From: Candidatus Omnitrophota bacterium
Lineage (GTDB): Bacteria; Omnitrophota; Gorgyraeia; Gygaellales; Profunditerraquicolaceae
Length of the DNA stretch: 19,978 nt
Direction: 5' to 3'
NCBI GenBank assembly: GCA_903882345.1
Contig: CAIRWO010000194.1
Location: 1-19,978 of the forward strand
Part shown: piece after piece, positions 13,290-19,978 of the stretch
Position numbering within the stretch: position 1 is the first letter of the stretch
Layout of the letters: every line of letters begins with the position of its first letter
Translations under genes and position numbers: made by a program
Notes under the pieces: model-generated
Database searches by the model: none
Seen by the model: the letters and a program-made list of their open reading frames with translations, nothing else
Told to the model about the DNA's origin: nothing

Positions 13290-15239
13290 TTATTCTTTCA
13301 GCTGGAGCGGGTTATAATTATAATACGCAAACAGGGCATATGCCGTGCCCGCTACCGAGCCCGTAGCCCTGCCCTTGGGGGTCATCCAGCCATGGCCGGT
13401 ATCCGCATTTTCCTGCGTCGCGTAAGGAAGGCAACTGTCGCCCTGCCCCGAGGCTGAAGGACTGGAAATAATCATATTACCCAGCCCGACTAAATAATTG
13501 TCAGCCTTCAGGTCATAACTGCGCGCCTTGGCAATCATATTCTTTTTGTAGTAAAAATCAGCCATGATCTTAAAAGAGATGACCATCTGCGACGTCCATT
13601 CGGCAGACACGACGCATCCCCTGGCCAGATTCCTCTGCGGCGCAAAATCAAAACCCTTTACTTTTACCACGTTTCCTTCCGGCCTGCGGTACACAACTTC
13701 CACCGCGCAATTCTTTTCGGCAAAATCCATGATCATATCCGGGTTCATACCTATCTGTTCTAATTTTTCCGGCCCGATGGCGGCGATCGACCAGGCATAA
13801 GTATCTGTGGCGATCGTAGAGTCGCCTTTGCCGCGCTTGATCGGAATATCCATTTTATCGTAGGTATGCAGGTTCAGCCAATTCAGCGCTTTATCGCGGG
13901 CGCTGCGGTATTGTTCATTTTTCGTAACCTTATAAAGCATATTAAAAAAAGCATAGGCATCAAGGTTATGCTCTGTAGAATACCATTCTACTGCCGGCCC
14001 TCCCCTTATTCCGCCGTCTTTGTCTTTGTCCTGCAGGGAAATGATCGATTGGGCGATTTCTTCCGCCAGTTTGAGGAACGAATTATCCTTTGTCTTTTCG
14101 CCATACTGGATAATCGCGATACCCAGCCAGATATTCGGTCCGCAGTGAACGGTAAACTCTGCGGGGTTGGAATCTTTGGTATAGTAAGCATTGTAGAATA
14201 GACCATCCTGCCTATCCGCCTTCCGGGCAAAAAAAGTTAAGACTTTCTTTGCCCGCACAAAATCGGAGAGGATCAAATACGCCTGGATAGCCAGCGACTG
14301 GTCATAAATAAATGCCCAGTCGGCAACCTCGCCGTCCCCTTCAAAGCTGATCACCAGGCCGGTGCGCGGATTCTGATGGATCGCCAGCCAATGATACATT
14401 TTATCCAAGTTTGCCTTCTCCAGGCTGGCTTTGCGCTTCTCAAGATGCAGGAATTCTTCGGTAACCACGCTCTCCTTCTGCTGCAATTTGATCAGGCCAT
14501 CCTGCAGCAATGCCTTTGTCTGCACCAGCTCATTAAGCTGCCGGCTTAAATCATCTATGTCCTGAGATGTCTTAAACTGTTCTACTTTTGCCTTTTCCCT
14601 AAACAACATCTTTTCTTTTTCCACTGTATCGATACGCGACTCCAGCGTCTGAATCTGCATTTGTAAGTCTGACCTGTCTTTGGTTATTACCTTGACTTTC
14701 TGTTTGGCAATGCTGGATTCCTGTATGATTTTAACGAGTTGTTCGACCATAAATTTGTTACTATGGATCAATTTCATATTAAAATAGGCGCCTAATAAAA
14801 ACCCCGCTGCCAGTATCAAAATCAATGCCGCGCCTACGGGGATAAGCATTCTCTTGAGCCGGGCGTAAAACATAATTTGCGCGTTCTGACGGCGGTCAAT
14901 TGTTTCATAGCTCAGGCCAAGGGAATATTTACTGACATTGCCATCCGGCTCTTTCACCCAGACAATACTGGCAAGGGCGCTGACAGGACGATTAACCGCG
15001 GGCATCTCTATTTTTAAGCACAACTTTACCTGCCGGCCGTTTAATAACGGGATTAATTCCTGGGGCAGCCGGTTCACTTCCAGGCAGAGGCCGCCTTTGC
15101 CGACGTTACGGGTAAAGCCCTGCAGCCACTCGGACAGTTGGCTTTCCCCATCAAGGCCGACAACCTGAAATTCAACGGGAAAGACGGAATCCAAGCGGAT
15201 ATATTTACGGGATTGCTGCGATAATAAAGCCGGATCCAT
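13290..15239 (-). CDS. PilZ domain-transmembrane-coiled-coil-alpha/alpha-barrel (glycosidase-like) fusion
   Basis: 649 residues. A cytoplasmic PilZ domain (about 8-115) has RKYIR (R11-x3-R15) and NVGKGG (45-50, NxGxxG in place of the common D/NxSxxG), which together bind cyclic di-GMP. A transmembrane helix follows (131-153), then a long coiled coil (about 160-280, rich in Q, E, K and L). The region 282-649 begins TGLVISFEGDGEVADWAFIYDQSLA and has repeated helix pairs ending in aromatic-Gly motifs (GPNIWLGIAI, STEHNLDAYAFF, TDTYAWSIAAIG, GTAYALFAYY), resembling six-hairpin glycosidases or glycan lyases. I cannot assign a family or an active site. It starts 5 bases after the DUF3857 lipoprotein stop. 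Topology would place the glycan domain outside the inner membrane with the sensor inside. Confidence 0.78.
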   Translation of the reverse strand: MDPALLSQQSRKYIRLDSVFPVEFQVVGLDGESQLSEWLQGFTRNVGKGGLCLEVNRLPQELIPLLNGRQVKLCLKIEMPAVNRPVSALASIVWVKEPDGNVSKYSLGLSYETIDRRQNAQIMFYARLKRMLIPVGAALILILAAGFLLGAYFNMKLIHSNKFMVEQLVKIIQESSIAKQKVKVITKDRSDLQMQIQTLESRIDTVEKEKMLFREKAKVEQFKTSQDIDDLSRQLNELVQTKALLQDGLIKLQQKESVVTEEFLHLEKRKASLEKANLDKMYHWLAIHQNPRTGLVISFEGDGEVADWAFIYDQSLAIQAYLILSDFVRAKKVLTFFARKADRQDGLFYNAYYTKDSNPAEFTVHCGPNIWLGIAIIQYGEKTKDNSFLKLAEEIAQSIISLQDKDKDGGIRGGPAVEWYSTEHNLDAYAFFNMLYKVTKNEQYRSARDKALNWLNLHTYDKMDIPIKRGKGDSTIATDTYAWSIAAIGPEKLEQIGMNPDMIMDFAEKNCAVEVVYRRPEGNVVKVKGFDFAPQRNLARGCVVSAEWTSQMVISFKIMADFYYKKNMIAKARSYDLKADNYLVGLGNMIISSPSASGQGDSCLPYATQENADTGHGWMTPKGRATGSVAGTAYALFAYYNYNPLQLKE

Positions 15240-15244
15240 AAAGG

Positions 15245-17629
15245 TTAATTTTTCCTTTCCAGAACGATCCTCTGTTTAATCTTCTTAGCCAGGGTCTCAA
15301 AGAAATTTTTAAACTTAAGGTAATCTGCTTCAGAGACTTTGGTGTCCTTTAGCTCCGCCTTCTGCAGGAAATATATTTTATTGCCCTCCTGCCTGTATTG
15401 AACACTGAATTTCAGCCACGGACTGTCTTCATCAACGTTCTCGGGCATATATTTTACGCTAAAAGCCGGCGGTATCTCAATGCTAAAATCAGTTTCTTTG
15501 CTATCCAGGATATTAAAATCGATGGGGAAACGGCGTTTATCCTTTGCCACAAGGCCGGAATCAAAGCCGGTAAGCTGAGGGATGATCCTTAAATTTCCCG
15601 CGCTAGTCAAATATTCTCCGCCTTTCAATTTATAATTCAGGACAACCGGTTTATTGAGGTCGTTTAAGTTTTCTACGCTATAACTCTCAAGCTGTGCGCC
15701 TATGGAGATCTCCTGTATTTTCTCCTTTAATGCTTCTTCAACCAGCTGCGGCGGCGTATAAAGAAGCCAATACCGCTGTGATTGGCCGTATCTACCGTAA
15801 GTAAAAACGGATTTGCCGGCAACGATACCTTCATCTGCGTTAATTTTTATTACGGTATCTTGTTTCACCAAGTTGTGGCTGGCCGGATAAAGCGGGGTAA
15901 GCTCTATTTTATATCCGTCGTCCTTAAATATCAGCACCTCTCTATTCTGGTCATCCGACGGCAGGTCGCCAAAAGGACAGGTCTCTGCCGTAGGGTCGAG
16001 AAAAACGGTTTTATTTTGAAAAATTACAGCGGCAATGCAGTGGTTAAACATCATCGAAGGAAAATCCGGGTTTAAATTATAATAGTCCCGCGTGGAAATC
16101 AATACGGGATAGGCCTCTGCGCCGATCTCCTTAAGCATTGTCACCAAAAGCATTGCCTTATCTTTACAGTCGCCGTATTTGTTCCGGAAGATATCCTCTG
16201 CCTTATGCGGCTCAAAACCCGCCTGCCCGTATTCCACGGCAACATAGCGTATTTTCTGGGCGCAGAAATTGTAGATTGCCCGGATCTTTTCTTCCTGGGA
16301 AGTGAGCCCTTGCGTTAATTCACCGGCCTTATTTTTTATCGCTGCATCGGCTTTTATTTTATCCCGGCTCAACCCCCACCACCATTGGTAAATCGCTTTC
16401 CAGGATTTAAAGGTAGAGATCAAGACAGTCGGGTTTATCTGAACGGTTGCCGGCATGTTGGATTCCGGGATAATCTGGGGGATGGCCTTAAATTTCCAAC
16501 GATAAATCACGCGGTTGGCTGCTTTTTGCACATCAGGCTCAAGACTAGCGCCGAAATTATTATATTTTTCGTTTATGGTCTTGATATTTATGCCGCTGTC
16601 CTTGGGTAGGCTAAGTAAAAAATCCGCGGAAATAACCGGCTCCGAAGTCTGCAGGGGATAATCCAACGCAAAATCATTTTTGTCGATCAGCTTGTTACGG
16701 TAGACTTTGAGTTTATACTCTACGACGGCTCCCTCGGTTATTTCCGGAAAAGAAATAATATACGCGTGCACATTGCTATAAAGAGGGAAATTAAGGTACT
16801 TGGAAACATCGCGGATATGGCGGCTGCCCACATCCGCCACCGTGCCGTCGGGCTTTATCGTGCGGGCATATTCCAGCTCGATCTTCTCATAAGTTGTGTC
16901 ATATTCTATCTGGGCCTCGGAAAAATCTTCCTTTCCCCGTTCATTGAGTATTTTGATTATATAATGCAGGCTGGATACCTGCGTATCCTGATCGGTGATT
17001 TCCACGCGCTCGTCGCAGGATAAAATCAGCCCGCCTGCCTGAGGATAATCTTCCTGCCCGGGCGCGTCCTTGATTATCCCGGCCACTTGAGGATCAATAT
17101 CTTTTATTAAAGCCGGGCTGATCTGCTTTTCGATTATATTAATACGTTCGGCGGCAAGCGCAGCGAACTGCTGCGATTTTATCTTCTGATAGACATCCAG
17201 CGACTGGTCGTAGAGGTTCAGCCTTTCACAGGTGAGGCCGTGGTAATAGTGGGTTTCATCATCAGGGGATTTGATCTTATTGAATATCTCCAATCCATCG
17301 GTAAAATTGCCCAGCTGATAATAAGAGATTGCCAGGAGTTTTATTGCTTCAGGCTGGCTGGTTTTTTTAAGCTCATCCACCGCAAGCCTTAAATCTCCGT
17401 GGCCGTAATACAGCTGACCGAGCTCAAAATGCATCTGGCTTAATTGTTTGTTATCTTTGCTGCGGGAAATAATGTTTTTATAAAAATTTATTGCGCGGTT
17501 ATATGCTACGCTGGATTGCCTGACTGCCTGCCGCGCCTTTTCCAAATCGGTTTTCCCGCCGCAGCCGGACAGTAGGCCTAAAGTGCAGAGCCCGAAAATA
17601 AAAATAACAGAACTTAACCTTACACGCAT
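15245..17629 (-). CDS. Lipoprotein with TPR, DUF3857 and transglutaminase-like domains
   Basis: 794 residues. The signal sequence ends in a lipobox (LLSGC, lipidated C23), so it is membrane-anchored and periplasm-facing. TPR-like helices occupy about 40-175 (HFELGQLYYGHGDL, YYQLGNFTDGLEIF, YHGLTCERLNLYDQSLDVY). The DUF3857 beta domain spans about 205-390. A transglutaminase-like core has C488 (YGDCKD), H530 (FNHCIA) and D545 (FLDPTAE), the full catalytic triad, followed by a C-terminal beta-rich domain. Related proteins are thought to be proteases, amidases or scaffolds acting on envelope components; the substrate is unknown. The ATG has GGGGAG 5 bases upstream. It sits next to the PilZ-glycosidase fusion, suggesting a shared envelope or exopolysaccharide role. 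Confidence 0.87.
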   Translation of the reverse strand: MRVRLSSVIFIFGLCTLGLLSGCGGKTDLEKARQAVRQSSVAYNRAINFYKNIISRSKDNKQLSQMHFELGQLYYGHGDLRLAVDELKKTSQPEAIKLLAISYYQLGNFTDGLEIFNKIKSPDDETHYYHGLTCERLNLYDQSLDVYQKIKSQQFAALAAERINIIEKQISPALIKDIDPQVAGIIKDAPGQEDYPQAGGLILSCDERVEITDQDTQVSSLHYIIKILNERGKEDFSEAQIEYDTTYEKIELEYARTIKPDGTVADVGSRHIRDVSKYLNFPLYSNVHAYIISFPEITEGAVVEYKLKVYRNKLIDKNDFALDYPLQTSEPVISADFLLSLPKDSGINIKTINEKYNNFGASLEPDVQKAANRVIYRWKFKAIPQIIPESNMPATVQINPTVLISTFKSWKAIYQWWWGLSRDKIKADAAIKNKAGELTQGLTSQEEKIRAIYNFCAQKIRYVAVEYGQAGFEPHKAEDIFRNKYGDCKDKAMLLVTMLKEIGAEAYPVLISTRDYYNLNPDFPSMMFNHCIAAVIFQNKTVFLDPTAETCPFGDLPSDDQNREVLIFKDDGYKIELTPLYPASHNLVKQDTVIKINADEGIVAGKSVFTYGRYGQSQRYWLLYTPPQLVEEALKEKIQEISIGAQLESYSVENLNDLNKPVVLNYKLKGGEYLTSAGNLRIIPQLTGFDSGLVAKDKRRFPIDFNILDSKETDFSIEIPPAFSVKYMPENVDEDSPWLKFSVQYRQEGNKIYFLQKAELKDTKVSEADYLKFKNFFETLAKKIKQRIVLERKN

Positions 17630-17661
17630 TGGTTCTCCCCGACTTAATGATCAGGAATAAA

Positions 17662-18510
17662 TTATAACAGAAACCCGGCTTGTGAACAAGGATACAATCG
17701 GGCGTATTGCTGAATAAGCAGGCGAGTCAAACGATGGACGCGGCAGTTATTTATCGGCCGGTTGTCTAGTTTGCTCAAAGGCATAATGCCGATCAAGGAA
17801 TTGGTGAAAAATGCGCCTTCAGACTTAAGCAGATCTTCGGCCGTAAAATTACCCTCTTCCACGGGGATGACGCATCTTCTCGCTATGTCAAAAACTACTC
17901 GGCGTGTAATGCCCGGCAGGCAGCCGCATTTTAAAGCGGGAGTAAACAGGCTTCCGGATTTTATGAAAAATATATTGCTGCGGCTTGCTTCACAAATATA
18001 TCCGCGGTTATTCAGGATAAGCGCTTCGTCGAAATTATTGTTTTTTGCCAAGCGGTAAGAAAGTTCATATAAAATACGGCTTGATGTTTTGATGCGCGCG
18101 AAAAAATGATCTTGGGCCTGGCGCAACGGAGAAATACAGGCAGAAAGGCCGCGCTTATATTTTTCCGGTTTAGGCGGCAGGTATTCTTTAGCAATGATCA
18201 TACACCCTGTCCCAGAAGCAGAACCCCAGAGGGTAATCCGTAAATAAACGTCTTTAGCCCCGCATCTTTTAACTGTCACCGCGGCAAGGCTTTTTATCCG
18301 GCTTAGAGAATAAGGAGAGACCAAGCCCAGCAGCTTGGCAGATTTTTTAAGCCGCTCCAGGTGCCTGCCGAGGTAAACAATATTCCTGTCATAGGAGCGC
18401 ATTGTTTCAAACAGGCCCCAGCCGTAAAGAAATCCCGGGCTCAGGGCAGAAACCCTGGCTTCCTGAGTTGAAATAAATTTCCCGTTTAAAAAAACAGTTT
18501 CCTTATGCAT
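17662..18510 (-). CDS. pabC: Aminotransferase class IV, probable 4-amino-4-deoxychorismate lyase
   Basis: 282 residues. Fold-type IV PLP enzyme: GFLYGWGLFETMR (26-38), YLGRHLERL (46-54), PLP lysine K141 in RIKTSSR, E174 in YICEASRSNIFF, and GCLPGITRR near 203. With pabB just upstream in the same run, release of pyruvate from aminodeoxychorismate to give p-aminobenzoate for folate is the likely role. Branched-chain or D-amino-acid aminotransferase activity cannot be excluded by motifs alone. No ribosome site is visible before the ATG. The 32-base gap to the lipoprotein gene holds no clear terminator. Confidence 0.85.
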   Translation of the reverse strand: MHKETVFLNGKFISTQEARVSALSPGFLYGWGLFETMRSYDRNIVYLGRHLERLKKSAKLLGLVSPYSLSRIKSLAAVTVKRCGAKDVYLRITLWGSASGTGCMIIAKEYLPPKPEKYKRGLSACISPLRQAQDHFFARIKTSSRILYELSYRLAKNNNFDEALILNNRGYICEASRSNIFFIKSGSLFTPALKCGCLPGITRRVVFDIARRCVIPVEEGNFTAEDLLKSEGAFFTNSLIGIMPLSKLDNRPINNCRVHRLTRLLIQQYARLYPCSQAGFLL

Positions 18511-18528
18511 TATCGATAGTTACGGGCT

Positions 18529-19788
18529 TTAAAACCTTTTTAAAACACCCATTTTTTTCAATCTACTATAAAGTATATCCGCGACAAATTCGTCGCCCTT
18601 TGCCGCGTAATGATCCTCTATCTTGTAGAAGAAATTTTCGTTATGCGGAGCTTGCAGCATATACGGTAAGATATCCAAACAGTCTATGCCATTTTCATTT
18701 GCCCAGGAAATAATCGCATCTTGGATCTTCCTATCGATGAGCTTATTTTCTTTAAAGAAATATCCTACCTTTCTCATGCTGTCCAAATAGCTTAAATTCA
18801 CTTGGATTTTTGACGGGTTAATTAAAAGCAAAAATGGAATATCCTTATATAGCCGCTTTATTGCAAGAATATTAGTTTTAAAAGCCGGGTCTTTATAAAA
18901 CTGCTCAACGATATAATTATAGCGCAGCTGGTTATCTCCGACCATTGCCCGCTTTATTAGCCACGGCGTAATTTTCCCTTCATGCATTAATTTAAGGTAG
19001 GCATCGTCTATCGGAAGGAGTACGGCCAGAGAGTAAAGTTTTCTTTTTTCCAAATAATCATTTACCATTTTTAATAGTTCTGATCCAGTACGGATCTTAT
19101 TCACTAATTTTTCCACCGGATAAAGAAATTTATTTTCCGGGCTGGTTTTATAATACTGGGTCCTTTCAATATCATTATCAACGTATACAGACACCACAAT
19201 TAAATCCGGGGCATATTCCCTAAATTCATTTGCAATTACCCAGTAATATGACGGCCCTGCCCCGTCTTTGCCCAGGTTATATACTTCGCAATTGAAATTA
19301 TCTTCGCTGCACTTTTTTTCCATGAGCTTATCCAGGGTTTTTTCTTCTTCAACAATCCCCTCGACAAAAGAATCTCCTATCAGGAATACCCGAAAAACCC
19401 CTTTATCCTTTGTTTTCTTAAATTCATCATCGCGGAAACCAGCACTATTTTGTTTGTAACTATAGCATACTTCATAATGACGAACCTCGTGGCGGCTTGT
19501 TTTTAAAATCCGCTCCTGGAGCCTTAAAACGGCTTCGGCAAATATTAAACAAACGATTACGGTAAAAATTAATAAAATATAGTTTCTATACTGGCTCCGG
19601 AGATAGGGAATTATTTTTTTGCGGTTTTCTATAAAAAACGAAATAAAGAACAAAAATATCAATACTGATAATAAATAAGATAATAGGTATTGCAGAAAGA
19701 ATATGTAGATTCTGCCAAAGAGCGCGCAGGGAATCAAGCTAAAGAAACAGAATGGATTGGACACCATAAGAAAAAGTAAATATAACAT
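18529..19788 (-). CDS. Membrane-anchored SGNH/GDSL-hydrolase-like protein
   Basis: 419 residues. Hydrophobic N-terminal segments (about 1-30, 33-53 and 68-90) are followed by an SGNH-like domain. Block I is FLIGDSFVEG (S140), block II NLGKDGAGPS (glycines 173-178), block III VSVYVDND (N205), and the C-terminal block IEDHYAAKGDEF has H393. The acid expected in D-x-H is E391 or D392, so activity is likely but not certain. Such proteins often remove or transfer O-acetyl groups on glycans. It sits between pabB and pabC, to which it has no obvious metabolic link, and its sequence is visibly more AT-rich than the neighbours. The ATG at 19788 has no ribosome site and follows the pabB stop by 10 bases; an internal Met (M9) is an alternative start. 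Confidence 0.72.
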   Translation of the reverse strand: MLYLLFLMVSNPFCFFSLIPCALFGRIYIFFLQYLLSYLLSVLIFLFFISFFIENRKKIIPYLRSQYRNYILLIFTVIVCLIFAEAVLRLQERILKTSRHEVRHYEVCYSYKQNSAGFRDDEFKKTKDKGVFRVFLIGDSFVEGIVEEEKTLDKLMEKKCSEDNFNCEVYNLGKDGAGPSYYWVIANEFREYAPDLIVVSVYVDNDIERTQYYKTSPENKFLYPVEKLVNKIRTGSELLKMVNDYLEKRKLYSLAVLLPIDDAYLKLMHEGKITPWLIKRAMVGDNQLRYNYIVEQFYKDPAFKTNILAIKRLYKDIPFLLLINPSKIQVNLSYLDSMRKVGYFFKENKLIDRKIQDAIISWANENGIDCLDILPYMLQAPHNENFFYKIEDHYAAKGDEFVADILYSRLKKMGVLKRF

Positions 19789-19798
19789 ATTTTAATTA

Positions 19799-19978
19799 TT
19801 ATAACACATTCAATGCCTGAAAAATCCCTTTTGTTTTTACCAGTGTCTCTTCATATTCAGACGACGGATGGGAATCGGCAACAATGCCGCCGCCCACGCC
19901 AAAATTAAGCCGGTCGCCTTTTTTAAGGATCGTCCGGATCATAATGTTAAAATCCATATCGCCGGAAAAACTCAAATA
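19799..19978 (-). CDS. pabB: Aminodeoxychorismate synthase component I, C-terminal end only
   Basis: Only the last 59 codons and the TAA are in the window. They contain GDMDFNIMIRT, NFGVGGGIVADS and SEYEETLVK, the conserved C-terminal end of chorismate-utilising enzymes (PabB/TrpE). The variant MDFNIMIRT with GGGIVADS, plus pabC nearby, favours PabB over TrpE. It makes aminodeoxychorismate from chorismate and glutamine-derived ammonia. The gene continues beyond the right edge. Confidence 0.88.
   Translation of the reverse strand, partial: YLSFSGDMDFNIMIRTILKKGDRLNFGVGGGIVADSHPSSEYEETLVKTKGIFQALNVL

Overview
This window reads as a compact chromosomal stretch from an uncultivated Gram-negative-type bacterium. 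A lipobox lipoprotein and a signal-peptide protein ending in a beta-barrel-like phenylalanine point to an outer membrane. The mix of a eukaryote-type hexokinase, a bacterial PAC2 protein, an EF-G-like GTPase and a PilZ-glycosidase fusion would fit the Omnitrophota/PVC area, but that placement is an impression from gene content, not a phylogeny. Every gene I can support lies on the minus strand, so the window reads right to left.

Right part (19978 to 10570): the 3' end of pabB, an SGNH-hydrolase-like membrane protein, pabC, a lipoprotein with DUF3857 and transglutaminase-like domains, a PilZ-transmembrane-coiled-coil-alpha/alpha-barrel fusion, a HhH-GPD DNA glycosylase, a eukaryote-type hexokinase and a small outer-membrane-like protein. 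Gaps are 5 to 32 bases or overlaps, so this looks like one long transcription unit mixing folate synthesis, envelope/glycan work and sugar phosphorylation.

Middle (10569 to 10126): a 444-base gene-free interval filled by two adjacent composite palindromes of about 176 and 179 bases. Each is a long imperfect inverted repeat enclosing several perfect hairpins.

Centre (10125 to 6013): an M20 metallopeptidase/deacylase, a PAC2-family protein, a YihX-like HAD phosphatase, a UPF0280 (ApbE-like) protein and the NADH-sensing repressor Rex. The last three overlap by ATGA junctions.

Left part (6012 to 1): the most unusual region. After Rex comes a leader with a TTGACA promoter candidate, a tiny lysine-rich reading frame and a terminator-like hairpin whose T-tract ends two bases before an ATG. 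Then come two tandem, divergent D-Ala-D-Ala-ligase-type ATP-grasp enzymes and lysine 2,3-aminomutase. Together they suggest a small pathway that makes beta-lysine and joins it, or another amino acid, to an unknown partner, possibly under attenuation control. A near-consensus sigma70 promoter then drives an EF-G2-type translation GTPase and a YchF relative that has lost most of its GTPase domain but keeps the YchF coiled-coil and TGS parts.
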